Below are positions 1 to 10,882 of a stretch of 64,000 bases of DNA, piece after piece. The stretch covers positions 62,001-126,000 of the forward strand of contig JAHLKC010000015.1 in NCBI GenBank assembly GCA_025449115.1, read 5' to 3'. Within the stretch, counting starts at the first letter, position 1; each line of letters opens with the position of its first letter. The position numbers and the translations under genes were made by a program. Under the pieces are notes generated by a model. The model had not been told where the DNA came from. It saw only the letters and a program-made list of their open reading frames with translations, and did not search any database. The DNA comes from Chytridium lagenaria (Eukaryota > Chytridiomycota > Chytridiomycetes > Chytridiales > Chytridiaceae).

Positions 1-1
1 G

Positions 2-1951
2 AAGGCTGGAGAGAAGGTGATGGTTGCGACTTTGGAGAAGATGACGAAGTCTGTAGAGGAGATGGGGAAGGGGGAGGTGGGTGGGAGTGATGTTGGCGCG
101 GAGAAGGGGAAGGTCGTTTATGATGCGGTTGAGAAAAATGAACATGATGTGATAGACGGTGGGAAGCAGTTGACGAAGGCGGAAAAAGGTCAATTGAAGG
201 AAGGCGATGCAAAGGATGAGTGGACAGGGAAAAGTGGTAAGGAGAAGGAGGGAGGAAATGGGAAGGAGGGAGATGGGGAGAACGCGGAGGACAAAGTGAA
301 AGTGGTGAAGGAGGGTGAAGGGATGAGGGGAAAGGATTTAAATATCTTGAGGGATACGAAAGATGATAAGGAGGTGAAGGGTGATGGGGCAAAGGAGGGG
401 ATGAAGGGGAAGGATTTGAATATTCTAAGGGATCCGAAAGATGATAAGGAGGTGAAGGGTGATGGGGCAAAGGAGGGGATGAAGGGGAAGGATTTGAATA
501 TTCTAAGGGATCCGAAAGATGATAAGGAGGTGAAGGGTGATGGGGCAAAGGAGGGGATGAAGGGGAAGGATTTGAATATTCTAAGGGATCCGAAAGATGA
601 TAAGGAGGTGGAAGGTGATGGGGTAAAAGAGGCGATGAAGGGGAAGGAATTGAATATTTTACGAGATCCGAAAGATGATAAGGAGGCAATGGGTGATGGG
701 GCAAAAGAGGTGATGAAGGGGAAGGATTTAAATATCTTGAGGGATCCGAAAGATGATAAGGAGGCAATGGGTGATGGGGCAAAAGAGGTGATGAAGGGGA
801 AGGACTTGAATATTCTACGAGATCCAAAAGACGATAAGGAGGTAAAGGGTGATGGGGCAAAGGACGGGATGAAGGGGAAGGACTTAAATATTCTACGAGA
901 TCCGAAAGATGATAAGGAGGTAAAGGGTAATGTGGTGAAGGAAGGGATGAAGGGGAAGGACTTAAATATTCTACGAGATCCAAAAGACGACACCGAAGAA
1001 GTGAAAGTGCTGACACCAGCTAAGGCCGCAGAGATGGTCAAAGATGCATTAAAAATTAAGGACCCAAAGCCGGATGGCAAGGAACCGATGAAGGGAAAGG
1101 ACTTGAATGTTATGAAATTTACGCATGACGATAATATATCTTTGGAGGACAACTATGCGAAAATGAAGGCAGAGGAGGAAGCAGAGGATGCAAGGATCGC
1201 CAAGGACATGAAAGCCGTCAAGGATCTTAAAGTGATTAAAGCCAAGGATGTGCAGAAACTAGCAGGAGATGTTCTACCTGTAAAGGATGATCATCATCAC
1301 GACCATAAAGACACGCCTCCTCAAAACCTTGCCCGTCGTGATCAAAGGAACGGTGAACCCCCGCAGGTCTCTAAGAGCACCGTTGTTCGCATCCCGTCCA
1401 TCCTCGCTGACCCGCCCATCGACGCGTGGTACGTTACACGGAACTCCCGTCTTTTAGATCGCCCCACCACTTCGACCCCCGACACGCTCCTCTCCTACGC
1501 GTCGACGGCAGGGTTCGCCATTACCCGCGTGACGCGAACAGGAAAACCCTACGGCACGTCAGGGACTCCTGCAGACATTTCCACGTTCACCTGCTACGAC
1601 CTCATTGACCATCGCAGCGATGAGTTGTTTGGGGATACCGTGCTGGCAGTGCGTTTTGAATCTGAGATGTTTAGTTTATCCACTGATGATGATGTTGGGG
1701 TGGAGGTGTCGTCGTTCCCCCTTAAAAGCCTTGGTGTTCCTGATGGGTTCCCTACTCGTGTATTTGGGGTGTTTGAGGGGATGGTGAAGGAGGAGAGGAG
1801 GAAGTGGGAGGAGGTGGAGGGACGGAAACGCGTTGGAGGAGTGGTGGTTGGGGTGGCGGTGATGGGGTTGCTGCCGGTGTTGGTGGGGCGTGTTGGTGGA
1901 TTGGTTATAGGCTTTTGGTGGGGAGAGGGGAGGAAGGAGGGTTTTTGGTAA
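2..1951 (+). CDS. Lys/Asp-rich tandem-repeat protein, 5' partial
   Basis: The reading frame is open from the first bases of the window, so the true start probably lies upstream. The protein is very rich in Lys, Asp, Glu and Gly. Nine tandem copies of a 26-residue unit (core MKGKDLNILRDPKDDKE) run from about residue 105 to 330, followed by one degenerate copy. Next come a charged linker with HHHDH, then an unrecognised region of about 150 residues with normal composition (roughly residues 455-600). The C-terminus has a hydrophobic stretch rich in V, G and L that could be a membrane anchor, followed by an Arg/Lys/Trp tail ending at a TAA. The repeat part resembles disordered, hydrophilic stress or structural proteins, but I do not recognise a family. 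The antisense strand is also open across the repeats; I take that as a shadow. Confidence 0.6.
   Translation, partial: KAGEKVMVATLEKMTKSVEEMGKGEVGGSDVGAEKGKVVYDAVEKNEHDVIDGGKQLTKAEKGQLKEGDAKDEWTGKSGKEKEGGNGKEGDGENAEDKVKVVKEGEGMRGKDLNILRDTKDDKEVKGDGAKEGMKGKDLNILRDPKDDKEVKGDGAKEGMKGKDLNILRDPKDDKEVKGDGAKEGMKGKDLNILRDPKDDKEVEGDGVKEAMKGKELNILRDPKDDKEAMGDGAKEVMKGKDLNILRDPKDDKEAMGDGAKEVMKGKDLNILRDPKDDKEVKGDGAKDGMKGKDLNILRDPKDDKEVKGNVVKEGMKGKDLNILRDPKDDTEEVKVLTPAKAAEMVKDALKIKDPKPDGKEPMKGKDLNVMKFTHDDNISLEDNYAKMKAEEEAEDARIAKDMKAVKDLKVIKAKDVQKLAGDVLPVKDDHHHDHKDTPPQNLARRDQRNGEPPQVSKSTVVRIPSILADPPIDAWYVTRNSRLLDRPTTSTPDTLLSYASTAGFAITRVTRTGKPYGTSGTPADISTFTCYDLIDHRSDELFGDTVLAVRFESEMFSLSTDDDVGVEVSSFPLKSLGVPDGFPTRVFGVFEGMVKEERRKWEEVEGRKRVGGVVVGVAVMGLLPVLVGRVGGLVIGFWWGEGRKEGFW
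320..1000 (+). repeat. 78-bp tandem coding repeat, nine units
   Basis: Nine head-to-tail copies of a 78-bp unit lie inside the first gene, each encoding the 26-residue motif. Units 2 to 4 are almost identical in DNA, including silent sites; outer units diverge. A degenerate copy follows near 1085-1130. Near-identity at silent sites indicates recent expansion or gene conversion. Confidence 0.9.
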
Positions 1952-2489
1952 AAAGGGGGGATAGATTGAGGTACAAAGTGTACAAGAGTTTGAAGGGGAG
2001 TGTGTGAATGTCCCTGTTATTTCCTTATTGCTTATGACTCGAAGATGAGTAAATTATTAGACGACTCATTTGTTGCTATTCTCTGGATTTATATCTTATT
2101 TATTTTATTGGCTGTTTCGAACTTTTAGCCTTTTTTTTATAAACACTTTGAATTAAACACCTCAGGGGCGTCAACTTTCCAAAACTAAAAAACCCTTTTC
2201 CTCCGTCTCCCTCGTAAACCCTTCGAGGATGTTGGCTTAATCGTTGTCTTTATTTTCAAATACTTTAACTAAAAGTCGGGAGTCAGGGTCATTATGTATG
2301 AAGGGCGAGAGGTTAGAGCTTCAAGTTGAACTATACACCCGTTAACTGGGTTGCTCGCGTTATTTTACAGGAATAACGCTAGCCAAAGAACTCACCTCGT
2401 TCCACTCGTTCCACGTCTATCTAATGCTTATGCTATTAACGGCGAACGCTACCCTCCCTCCTTTATGCAAAAAGCAAATCTTGGATGCC
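1952..2489. other. Intergenic, no gene seen
   Basis: AT-rich stretch between the repeat protein and the inverted repeat. It probably holds the 3' UTR of the first gene. I see no convincing open frame or RNA gene. Confidence 0.5.
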
Positions 2490-3733
2490 TTAAGGGTGGA
2501 CTCCAAAAAACCTTGAATTTTCCTGGCCAAAATTAATTAGACAATTAGGAAAAAAACGTCCATATATAATCAATTATAGAAAACTGCCGCGTCGGAGTGT
2601 TGTTTTCACTGTGCGTGAACGGTGAACGGCATTCAGGTAAAACTTTACACAGTGAATCTTGATGCAGCTAGCTACAGACTGATATACCGATCGCCTCAAT
2701 GGAGCTACTTCTCATGTACTTATTGAAGGCTAAAGTCAAACATGCCTTATTGTCGTTCCATCGCTCATTTAGGGACTTTTCATTAAATAAATAAACTTTT
2801 TTTATAGCTCATTCGAAAGATATGCTCCTGGCTACAGTTTGTATAAGCCAGATTTTTTGATTAAAGCTTTGTTACGAGTTTGTGTCGACGTTTGTAAGGA
2901 AGGGGAAAAACTCTAAAGTGTTGTTCACGCCAGGAAAGTTAGGGTGAACGGAAATGATCCAAACTTCTACCAACTGTAGACTACCTATATTGGAATGTAT
3001 GGAGCTTAGAACGACGGCGTTACACCCCCAACTCGTCGTGAAATAGCGTTTTATGTTCGCGAGGTTGGGAGGGCGATAATGTTGAATGTGTTACAAATAA
3101 ATATATATCTTCCACCTGACAATCGCCAACACGACGACGCCCTCCCAACCTCGCGAACATAAAACGCTATTTCACGACGAGTTGGGGTGTAACGCCGTCG
3201 TTCTAAGCTCCATACATTCCAATATAGGTAGTCTACAGTTGGTAGAAGTTTGGATCATTTCCGTTCACCCTAACTTTCCTGGCGTGAACAACACTTTAGA
3301 GTTTTTCCCCTTCCTTACAAACGTCGACACAAACTCGTAACAAAGCTTTAATCAAAAAATCTGGCTTATACAAACTGTAGCCAGGAAGCATATCTTTCGA
3401 ATGAGCTATAAAAAAGTTTATTTATTTAATGAAAAGTCCCTAAATGAGCGATGGAACGCACAATAAGGCATGTTTGACTTTAGCCTTCAATAAGTACATG
3501 AGAAGTAGCTCCATTGAGGCGATCGGTATATCAGTCTGTAGCTAGCTGCATCAAGATTCACTGTGTAAAGTTTTACCTGAATGCCGTTCACCGTTCACGC
3601 ACAGTGAAAACAACACTCCGACGCGGCAGTTTTCTATAATTGATTATATATGGACGTTTTTTTCCTAATTGTCTAATTAATTTTGGCCAGGACATTTAAT
3701 TAGTAAAAAAAAATTTCTGGAGTCCACCCTTAA
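2490..3733. repeat. Long near-perfect inverted repeat (hairpin locus)
   Basis: The left arm (2490-3075) and the right arm (3138-3733) are reverse complements around a 62-bp loop. I aligned them by eye. The inner 550 or so bases match apart from a few one-base differences: an extra C in a C-run near 3035, an indel near 2827, and one near 2757. The outermost 15 bases also match, but a stretch of about 17 versus 26 bases just inside them differs. No open frame, transposase or terminal motif is evident, and the flanks show no clear target-site duplication. It could be a foldback element, or a locus transcribed into a long hairpin RNA. It lies about 195 bp upstream of the start of an RNA-dependent RNA polymerase gene. 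Confidence 0.9.
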
Positions 3734-3928
3734 TAGGAGTTGTGGGATGACGTACTTGGTTATGGGGTGAGTTGATGGGTCACACTATTAGTTTTACGTA
3801 AAGCACAATTTGTCTGCGCTCCAAAGCGCACGTCACAGATGTCGCATCAAAGAGGGTATATGAGCACATGCCTTTTATTCCACAATATTATCAAAAGACG
3901 ATTCTCCCTCGCTTTGTAAACGAAGGTC

Positions 3929-6900
3929 ATGCACTCCAACTCGTGGCGACGAGATGAAGGTCGCCTTCGAGCGACACCTTCCCGCAGCCTTCCCAGATCC
4001 TATTCGGAAAGCAGAAGACCAACGAGAGCATCATCATCAACGGAATCAGAGCGGCCAATGTCCAATCGTAGCATTCAGAGCATCGGTTCCACCTCCTTCC
4101 CAAAGGGGACAAAAAAGAAGAATTATCACCCAACACACATAACCGCTAATAAGCGGTCAGCTGAAGTACCATTTTTATCGTTCCGTCCAAGTAGACCCAA
4201 GCCCCGTATAGAGTACTTGAATGCAGTTCCAACGGGGCATGGTGGAGCTTTGAACTGCATGGCTTCAACACTATGTCAGATTGGTGAACACTTCATCTTT
4301 GTAAGGTTCGATGGCGACCCTTCCAAGCCTGACGACCTCAAGAGCTATGCTGCCTTTCTAAAAGCCGGGTATAAACAGTGGGGTTTTCTCGCATTCACAA
4401 AAGGTCAGGTCAATGGATCGCGCGGTTGTATCATGGCTCTGAAGACGCTCGTTGATCCGTTTGAAAACGGTTTTTGGGCTTCAATCTACGAGTGCTTCAA
4501 AATTTGTCAAGTACGCTGGACTGTTGTTCAACTATATTCCTAAAGTTGTGACTTTGTCATGCATTGGCTTACAGGAAGGTGATATTAGCTTAGAGGTGGA
4601 AGACGATATCGAACGTGGCGAATATTGCTTTACAGAGGGATGCGGAAGTATTTCAGAGGATGCTGCAGTCTTATTATGGAAGCAGCACTGCGATGGAGCA
4701 TCTTTTGACAACACGATGGCTACGGCAGTCCCAAGCGTTCTGCAAATTCGTGCACCAGGAGTGAAGGGAGTGCTTGTGGTTGATCCAATCCTATCAAGGA
4801 AGCACACAATCCTCATGCGAAAGTCTATGCAGAAATTGGTGATCCTAGATCCCAGACTAAGTTTGGAAAGCTATGATTATTCGTCGCCTGCACGGGGTGC
4901 TCCAGTGGATAACGCTATTGCGACCGAGATGATGCGTCGATTTCAGGCAGAAAAGCTCAAGCCTGCCATCAAAGTCCAAAGCTGCATTTGGCCATTATAG
5001 GCCATTCGAAACAAGAGGCATGTGGGATTATCAACGCTCAAGGTCGCAGCGCTGCTATTGGAACGAGGGGTCAACGCAAAGGTACATATCTATTTAGTGA
5101 TCACTTTTCATCAGACTGTGTTTTGATGTAATTTTATGACAAAAGACGCTCCAAGACCTCTACGCGCAATATGTTTCTGCGCTCACCCACATGTTAACGG
5201 ATGTGTGGGCCGCCATGGGACTATCTACAACTCCACGGCCACCATGATGTTCTTTTCAGGCTTGTTAAAACTCTGCGTTTAAATGAAGAAGATGACATTC
5301 GCGAAATAGCCCTTCGCGAGATATGGCGTGGATTGAAGCAATTCCGAGACTCTGAGACGGCGAGCTGGTCCAAGCGGGTCAAGAACAATCATTACGACGA
5401 CGATAATGAGCTGAACTCTTTCGAGTCATTTGAAGAGTCCAAACGGAGGTTTTACCTTCCTCTGCTAGGTTCGCGACGTCTGTTTGGTGTTGCAGATATT
5501 TGGGGTCAACTGCGTGAAGGACAATGTTTCGTGAGGGTTTCGATGCCATCCACGGGTTCTGAAGCGTCAACTGCAAAGACGATTCGTGGAAAAGTGTGCG
5601 TGATGAGGAATCCGTGTTATCACCCGGGTGATATTGTTGTTTTAGAGGCAGTGGATCAACCGCATCTCAATCATTTGGTGGACGTGCTTGTCTTTTCGGT
5701 GGAAGGGACGCGACCTGCTGCTGATATGTGTAGCGGTGGGGATTTGGATGGGGATGTGTTCTTGGTGATTTGGGATGATCGTATTGTATCGTCCATTAAA
5801 CAACATGAACCGTTTGATTACCGTCAAAATGCTTTACTGGAGTTAGTGGACGACGCATCAACCAAACTAAAACTGGAAGGTAATGTTATCAAAATATCTT
5901 TTTCTAACCGACTTTCGTAGTTGATCCTTTAAAACGCAAACAAACATCAGCGTTGACAAAACCCAATCTCATCTCCCTCCTTACTGCATTCTCCAACACC
6001 CCGTACATCGGACGTCTGGATTCTCTGATATCTGACCTCCGCAAATTCACCCCAAAATCAAAGCCCATGTTCACGTTCCTCTGCAACACCCTCAACGCTC
6101 TTTTCTCTCTCGGGATTGACAACCTCACCTCCTTTTCAGTCGATCATCTTCTCGTCAGTCTCCAAAAAGCTATCACATCAAACTGGACATCACAGGCAAC
6201 ACCTCTCTCTGAACTTCTTAAGGTAACCCTCTCGTCTATGGACGTGGCGTTGAAACAAATTAAACATGAAAACGAACACATGGAGCTCGTGTGGACGTTC
6301 TTTGAGGAATCTGTTGATAAAGATCGTACATGGGATTCTCCTGATTTCGTGTTGACATTCACACCACCGTTGCATCGCGACAACGTGGACTTGGGCGTCA
6401 AGGTGGCTCGTTTGGGTGAATGGTCCCCCGATTTCTCAAAATCGATACACCTTATCGACAAAGAGATCACTGCGACGTTTCAGAGGTACCTTTCCCTAGA
6501 TCTTTTTCGGTATTGCTTTAAAGTAGTGAAGGAGTTGGAGCAGACGCGGGAGAAGCACCACTTGGAATTTAGAGGTATGATAAAGCGTAATACCAGTGCG
6601 AGTCAATATGGGCTTGAGAGCTTTTTGGGGGTTCGGAAGAGGCTGCATGCGTTTATGGAGCGGTGTAAGGCGTTGGAGGAAGTAGTGAGGGATTGTTATC
6701 GTATGCTTGTCGGTCTGGAGGCGAAACCCGACGCCAGTACGATTATTGAAAAGATATCAATTATTTTAAAACATGAATTGGAGATGTTTGAGAGGTAATA
6801 TTATTGTTGATAATAGATCGTGTTAACAGCGTTTTTTTACGCAATAGCGAAATCCCCATTTATGAAGCCCGCAGAACACTTTTGAAAACCATCAACAGCT

Positions 6901-9900
6901 CAAGTGTTACTCTCGTTCTCTCATCAACTGGTAGTGGAAAATCCACATGCATCCCGCACTTTCTCTGCGCCGACCAATTCCTCCGCGGCACCTCAACAAA
7001 ACCCATCTACATCTCCCAACCCCGCCGTCAAGCCACACTCTCCCTCGCAAACCATCTCGCAGCCTCGCGTCGCTGCAAAATCGGTGAAGACGTTGGCGTC
7101 CATATTGGCCGAAGCCCTCCGAGGGTCGATGAACGTCGGACCGTGTTGCGTTGCACGACTTATGGGATTTTGTTGAATTATGCAAAGATGGATCCGTCGT
7201 TTGCGGAGGTTTCGGTGGTCGTGTTGGATGAGGTGCATGAGGATGCGGCGGATTTGTATTTTTTGTTTTCGGTATTGAAGAAAGCATTGGAGAGGAACAG
7301 CGAGTTAAAGGTTGTATTGATGTCTGCGAAAGTGGACGCGGGAAAGGTTTCTGGGTTTTTTGGTGGATGTCGGGTGGTTGAGGTATGTATTTCTTTTAAG
7401 TTCTCTTGTCATATCCGGCCAGTGTTTTAACTCTTTTTGGCCGATTCTTCTAACTTATTATATTTTTTTTGATTAGCTTGATGTCAGAAGCCATCGTATC
7501 GATGAATTCCATGAAGGTGTAATTACCACAGGCCATGAAGAATTCTTGGCAAATGCTCTCGACTCTGTCTACGAAATTCACAATACCACACCCGTCCATG
7601 GAAATAGTGACATCTTGGTGTTTCTCCCAACAACGGCCAATATTGATCATTGTGTGCGAAAAGTTACGAAAGAGAGAATATCGGGCCTCTGCGCATTCGG
7701 ATTACATTCGAATGTGACGGATAAAGAGAAGGATTCTATTTTAGCGAGGGTGCCTTTGGAAGAATGGAGGGAGATTCGTAGGAGGTCGGAAAGTGTGGAT
7801 ATGGATGAGGAAGGTGATGTTGAGGGTGATGAAGGTTATTGTTTTTTTGCTTAACTTTTCTTTCGATAATGTTTGTCCTTAATGATAGCCTTTTCTTAGA
7901 TGACGTATGCACTGTAGACGAATATTTCCCACAAAAAGAGGACCGTGAGACTCTGGCCACCTCTAACATTCTACCAATCTACTCGAACTTCGACGTATCC
8001 CTAAACAGGGCTGATGACATCACCCCGTTCCCATTATATTCGAATGTAACGGATATGAACATGCAATTTACATCGATGAGTAAGGTTTCGAAGAGATTTG
8101 AGGGTGGGTATGGGGATTGCGATGAGTCCTTTGATGATGATTCCGAGTCAGGTAATTTGCGTCAGCTTTTCTTCTTGTTTAATACGACGTATGTTCTTTC
8201 TAAACGCCGTCGTTAGATACAGTATATCCCGACGGCGAACGTTTTGTAAAAAAGGAGGACCACAATGTTGTTACTAAACACTGGGCCTATTTAAGGTATG
8301 ACTGGGCCGACGATGTGGGTGACGCGATCGTCTGCTCTCCTGAAATCGGTTCCACCGATCAATTCCATCTCAAGGACCCGGCAAACCCCATCGCAATCAA
8401 GAATGAAGAGAATACCGAGCCATCCACTGAAGATGACGATAATACGCGTCGTGTCATCTTTTGCACAAACATCGCTGAAACAAGTTTGACTTTTCCCAGA
8501 ATTGGGTATGTGGTGGATGTGGGGTTACAGGTTTGGGTGGAGAGGTTGCCGATAATGAATATACAGAGGAAAGGGTTGAGATATACGGTTGGTGGTCTTT
8601 TATTGTTCCCTTGATGGTTTGATTAATCCTTTTTTGTTTTTTGATTCGAATGAGGGGCTTTTAGACAAAGGTTTCTGCTTTGCAACGAATGGGAAGAGCG
8701 GGACGACTAGGTCCCGGGACTTGTTATCGGTTGTATTCTGAGGAAGATGCACAAAAACTTTGAGAATCAAACGTTTTCCAAACCTGAGCAGGTAGAGGGT
8801 CGTATTTTTAAATTTCGGACACTTTTCTTTTTTACCTTTTTCCTATTTATTAATAATAGACACTAAACATTTTCGCAGCTTGATATCCTTCTCCTCTCTA
8901 TCATCGACATGTACAATGGTGATATCGATTCGTTCCCTTGGTTCGTTCGACCGTCGGACGACGAAATCGCGTGGACACTTGCGGTGCTAACGGATCTCGG
9001 TTTTATCTGGAAGCACGGTGACCTTTGGAAACTTTCTGCTGATGGTAGTAGAGCAATGACTCTAGGATGTTACCAAGTGCCAGCAAGCGTCGTCCCGTTT
9101 TCTGATTGATGTATGGAAAAGCTCTGCACCGAAGTAGATGGAAGGATTCTTGTGCTGTTGTAGCGGCGTTCGCGGCGATGGGGGGCGGTGGGAGGCAAGT
9201 TTTCATAAAGGGTTTCTCGTATGATTTGGCGGTTAAGTGGATGAAGAAGAGGAGGGCAGGGTTCAAGGAGGAGATTGAATGGGATGGGAGGACGGCGACG
9301 ATATGTAAAGTGAATGTGTTTGGATGTGGAGGGAATTGAGTGAGAAGGGGAGGGAGAGGTTTTGTGATGGCGTGATGGTGAAGAAGAGTGATATTGAGGA
9401 TGTGCATTATCAGTGGAAAGGGATTATGGCGACGATGGAGAAGGTTGTTGGTAATGTTGAAGAAGAGGAGGGGTGGACGTTTGATGAGAGAGGTGGGGAA
9501 GGAAGAGAGAGGACATTGAATGCGTGGCGTTTATGATGGACCATATAGCGTGTTCGCATTTCACACATATAGCGTATGTAATGAGTCATCATGAAGATGG
9601 GTATAATTTCGATTGGATGGATACTATGAAGGCTGAGGATCATTTTTTTCCGTCAAGTTTCTTGTGAACGATCGAGTATGTGAAGGGAGGATTGATCGAA
9701 ACGAGATGGAGCAGTTTGGGCACTCGTGGTTTGGTGATGGGTTTTACGTTTTTCATTGTATTTTGATTGCGAGATCGGTGTTTTACTTGTCGCATTTGGA
9801 TTTGTTACGAGGAGGTTACCGAGGGGGATGTCTGTGAAGCATGTGGAGAGGTATAGGGGGTTGAGGGAGCGGAAGGCGGATATGACGAGATTGGTGCTTT

Positions 9901-9914
9901 CGGAGGTGTTGTAG
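3929..9914 (+). CDS. RNA-dependent RNA polymerase fused to DEAH-box helicase
   Basis: Ten exons join in one open frame of about 1,388 codons: 3929-4458, 4493-4973, 5016-5081, 5146-5204, 5260-5879, 5921-6794, 6830-7382, 7477-7834, 7900-8151 and 8217-8587. Introns are 34 to 94 nt. Residues about 100-840 are a cellular RNA-dependent RNA polymerase (QDE-1/RDR type). They carry the RDR blocks FTEGCGSIS and [13 protein letters not shown] and the catalytic [17 protein letters not shown] with DLDGD at about 540-544. From about residue 877 a DEAH helicase follows: GSGKS at about 911, DEVH at about 1010, SAK in place of SAT, motif [11 protein letters not shown], then [12 protein letters not shown] in exon 11 (8665-8791). 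HA2-like and OB-fold-like segments follow to about 9914. The 3' third has frame breaks near 8756 (A-run), 9103, 9315 and 9532. The N-terminus is short for the family. RdRPs make double-stranded RNA for Dicer; the attached helicase could process RNA structure (inference). Two separate genes remain possible. Confidence 0.72.
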
Positions 9915-10882
9915 GATTAGGATGACGAAGATAGCGAAGCTAGCGATTTCAGGCCTTTTTTTTTTTTCGCGATTTTTTTTTTTGGGGGGTAGAGTTGGCA
10001 GGTTTTCGTTCTTTTTCTTTTTGTTGGTTTCGTTCCCTTACCTTTTTAATGTTTTGTATCGATGCTTTGCTGCTTCATGTCCCTGGTCATGACTTTGACT
10101 TTACCTTTTTCCCCAAAACCCTTGCAACTCATCATGTTACAATTATTCAATCTTCAACACTTTTATATTGGTTTCTCTTTTCGTTTTCAATATCGTGTTC
10201 CCTACCCTCTAACACAAAATATGCTTCCACACAATGCAGTCAAAAACGTTTTGGCAGCTTATGATTCCACCAAAAAAGCGACCATAAACAATTTATTGCT
10301 TTGTTTTCATGTAAAGTTCCCATGGATTAAAACATCACCTTTTTTATAAACCTTTTTTTTAAAGGTCGAATATGTCATTACACTGATCCCCAACAAACTT
10401 GCAGCTTTCGTCATTTCAGCAATGTAGGATATCAGCCAGTGGCATCTTGGAAGATCGGTCATTCAACAGCACCAAAAAAATGGCTCGGTTCAGGTATCGC
10501 ACACTGTCCAGTTCGTTGACCCACGTCAAAAATGCCGCCAGTCAATGCATCCCCCCGAAAAAAAGTGGGGAAGGAAGTGGAAGATTTTCAACCGGACCAC
10601 ACAAAGGTACAACCCACACAACTACAGCAATAATCACAATCTATTCGACTCATACCAATAACCAATTAACCATCATCTTCATATCCACAAACAAGCAATA
10701 TCGCCAAAAAAAAAAAAGAAGGGGTCTACGACGCGCCAAATTATCCACGAAAAAAAAAAAGGAACAGGGCACCATTAAAAAAAAATTGATAATAGTCTAC
10801 GAGGAGAAAGCCATAGGGAGGGGGAAAAGGTCCGCGAATATACGCAAACGGGATAAAAAGAGGACGTCTACAAAAACTTGGC
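9915..10882. other. Intergenic between convergent genes, low complexity
   Basis: T-rich runs near 9958-9985 and A-rich runs from about 10700 to 10900 flank the 3' ends of the helicase gene and the oppositely oriented esterase gene. This is probably UTR and terminator sequence. Open frames here are low-complexity and unconvincing. Confidence 0.5.

Noticed and set aside
190..1152. 320-codon antisense frame across the 78-bp repeats
   Set aside because: It mirrors the repeat codons of the plus-strand gene and has low-complexity Ser/Phe/Pro content; treated as a shadow.
2490..3733. Calling the palindrome a named transposon (MITE or foldback)
   Set aside because: No transposase, no recognised terminal motif and no clear target-site duplication; left as an inverted repeat.
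4459..4492. Frameshift in the RdRP near 4470
   Set aside because: A 34-nt GT-AG intron restores the frame and matches the size of other short introns in the gene.
5201..5259. Frameshift in the RdRP near 5240
   Set aside because: A 55-nt intron (5205-5259) with a GT donor and TTTTCAG acceptor restores the frame exactly, so no break is needed.
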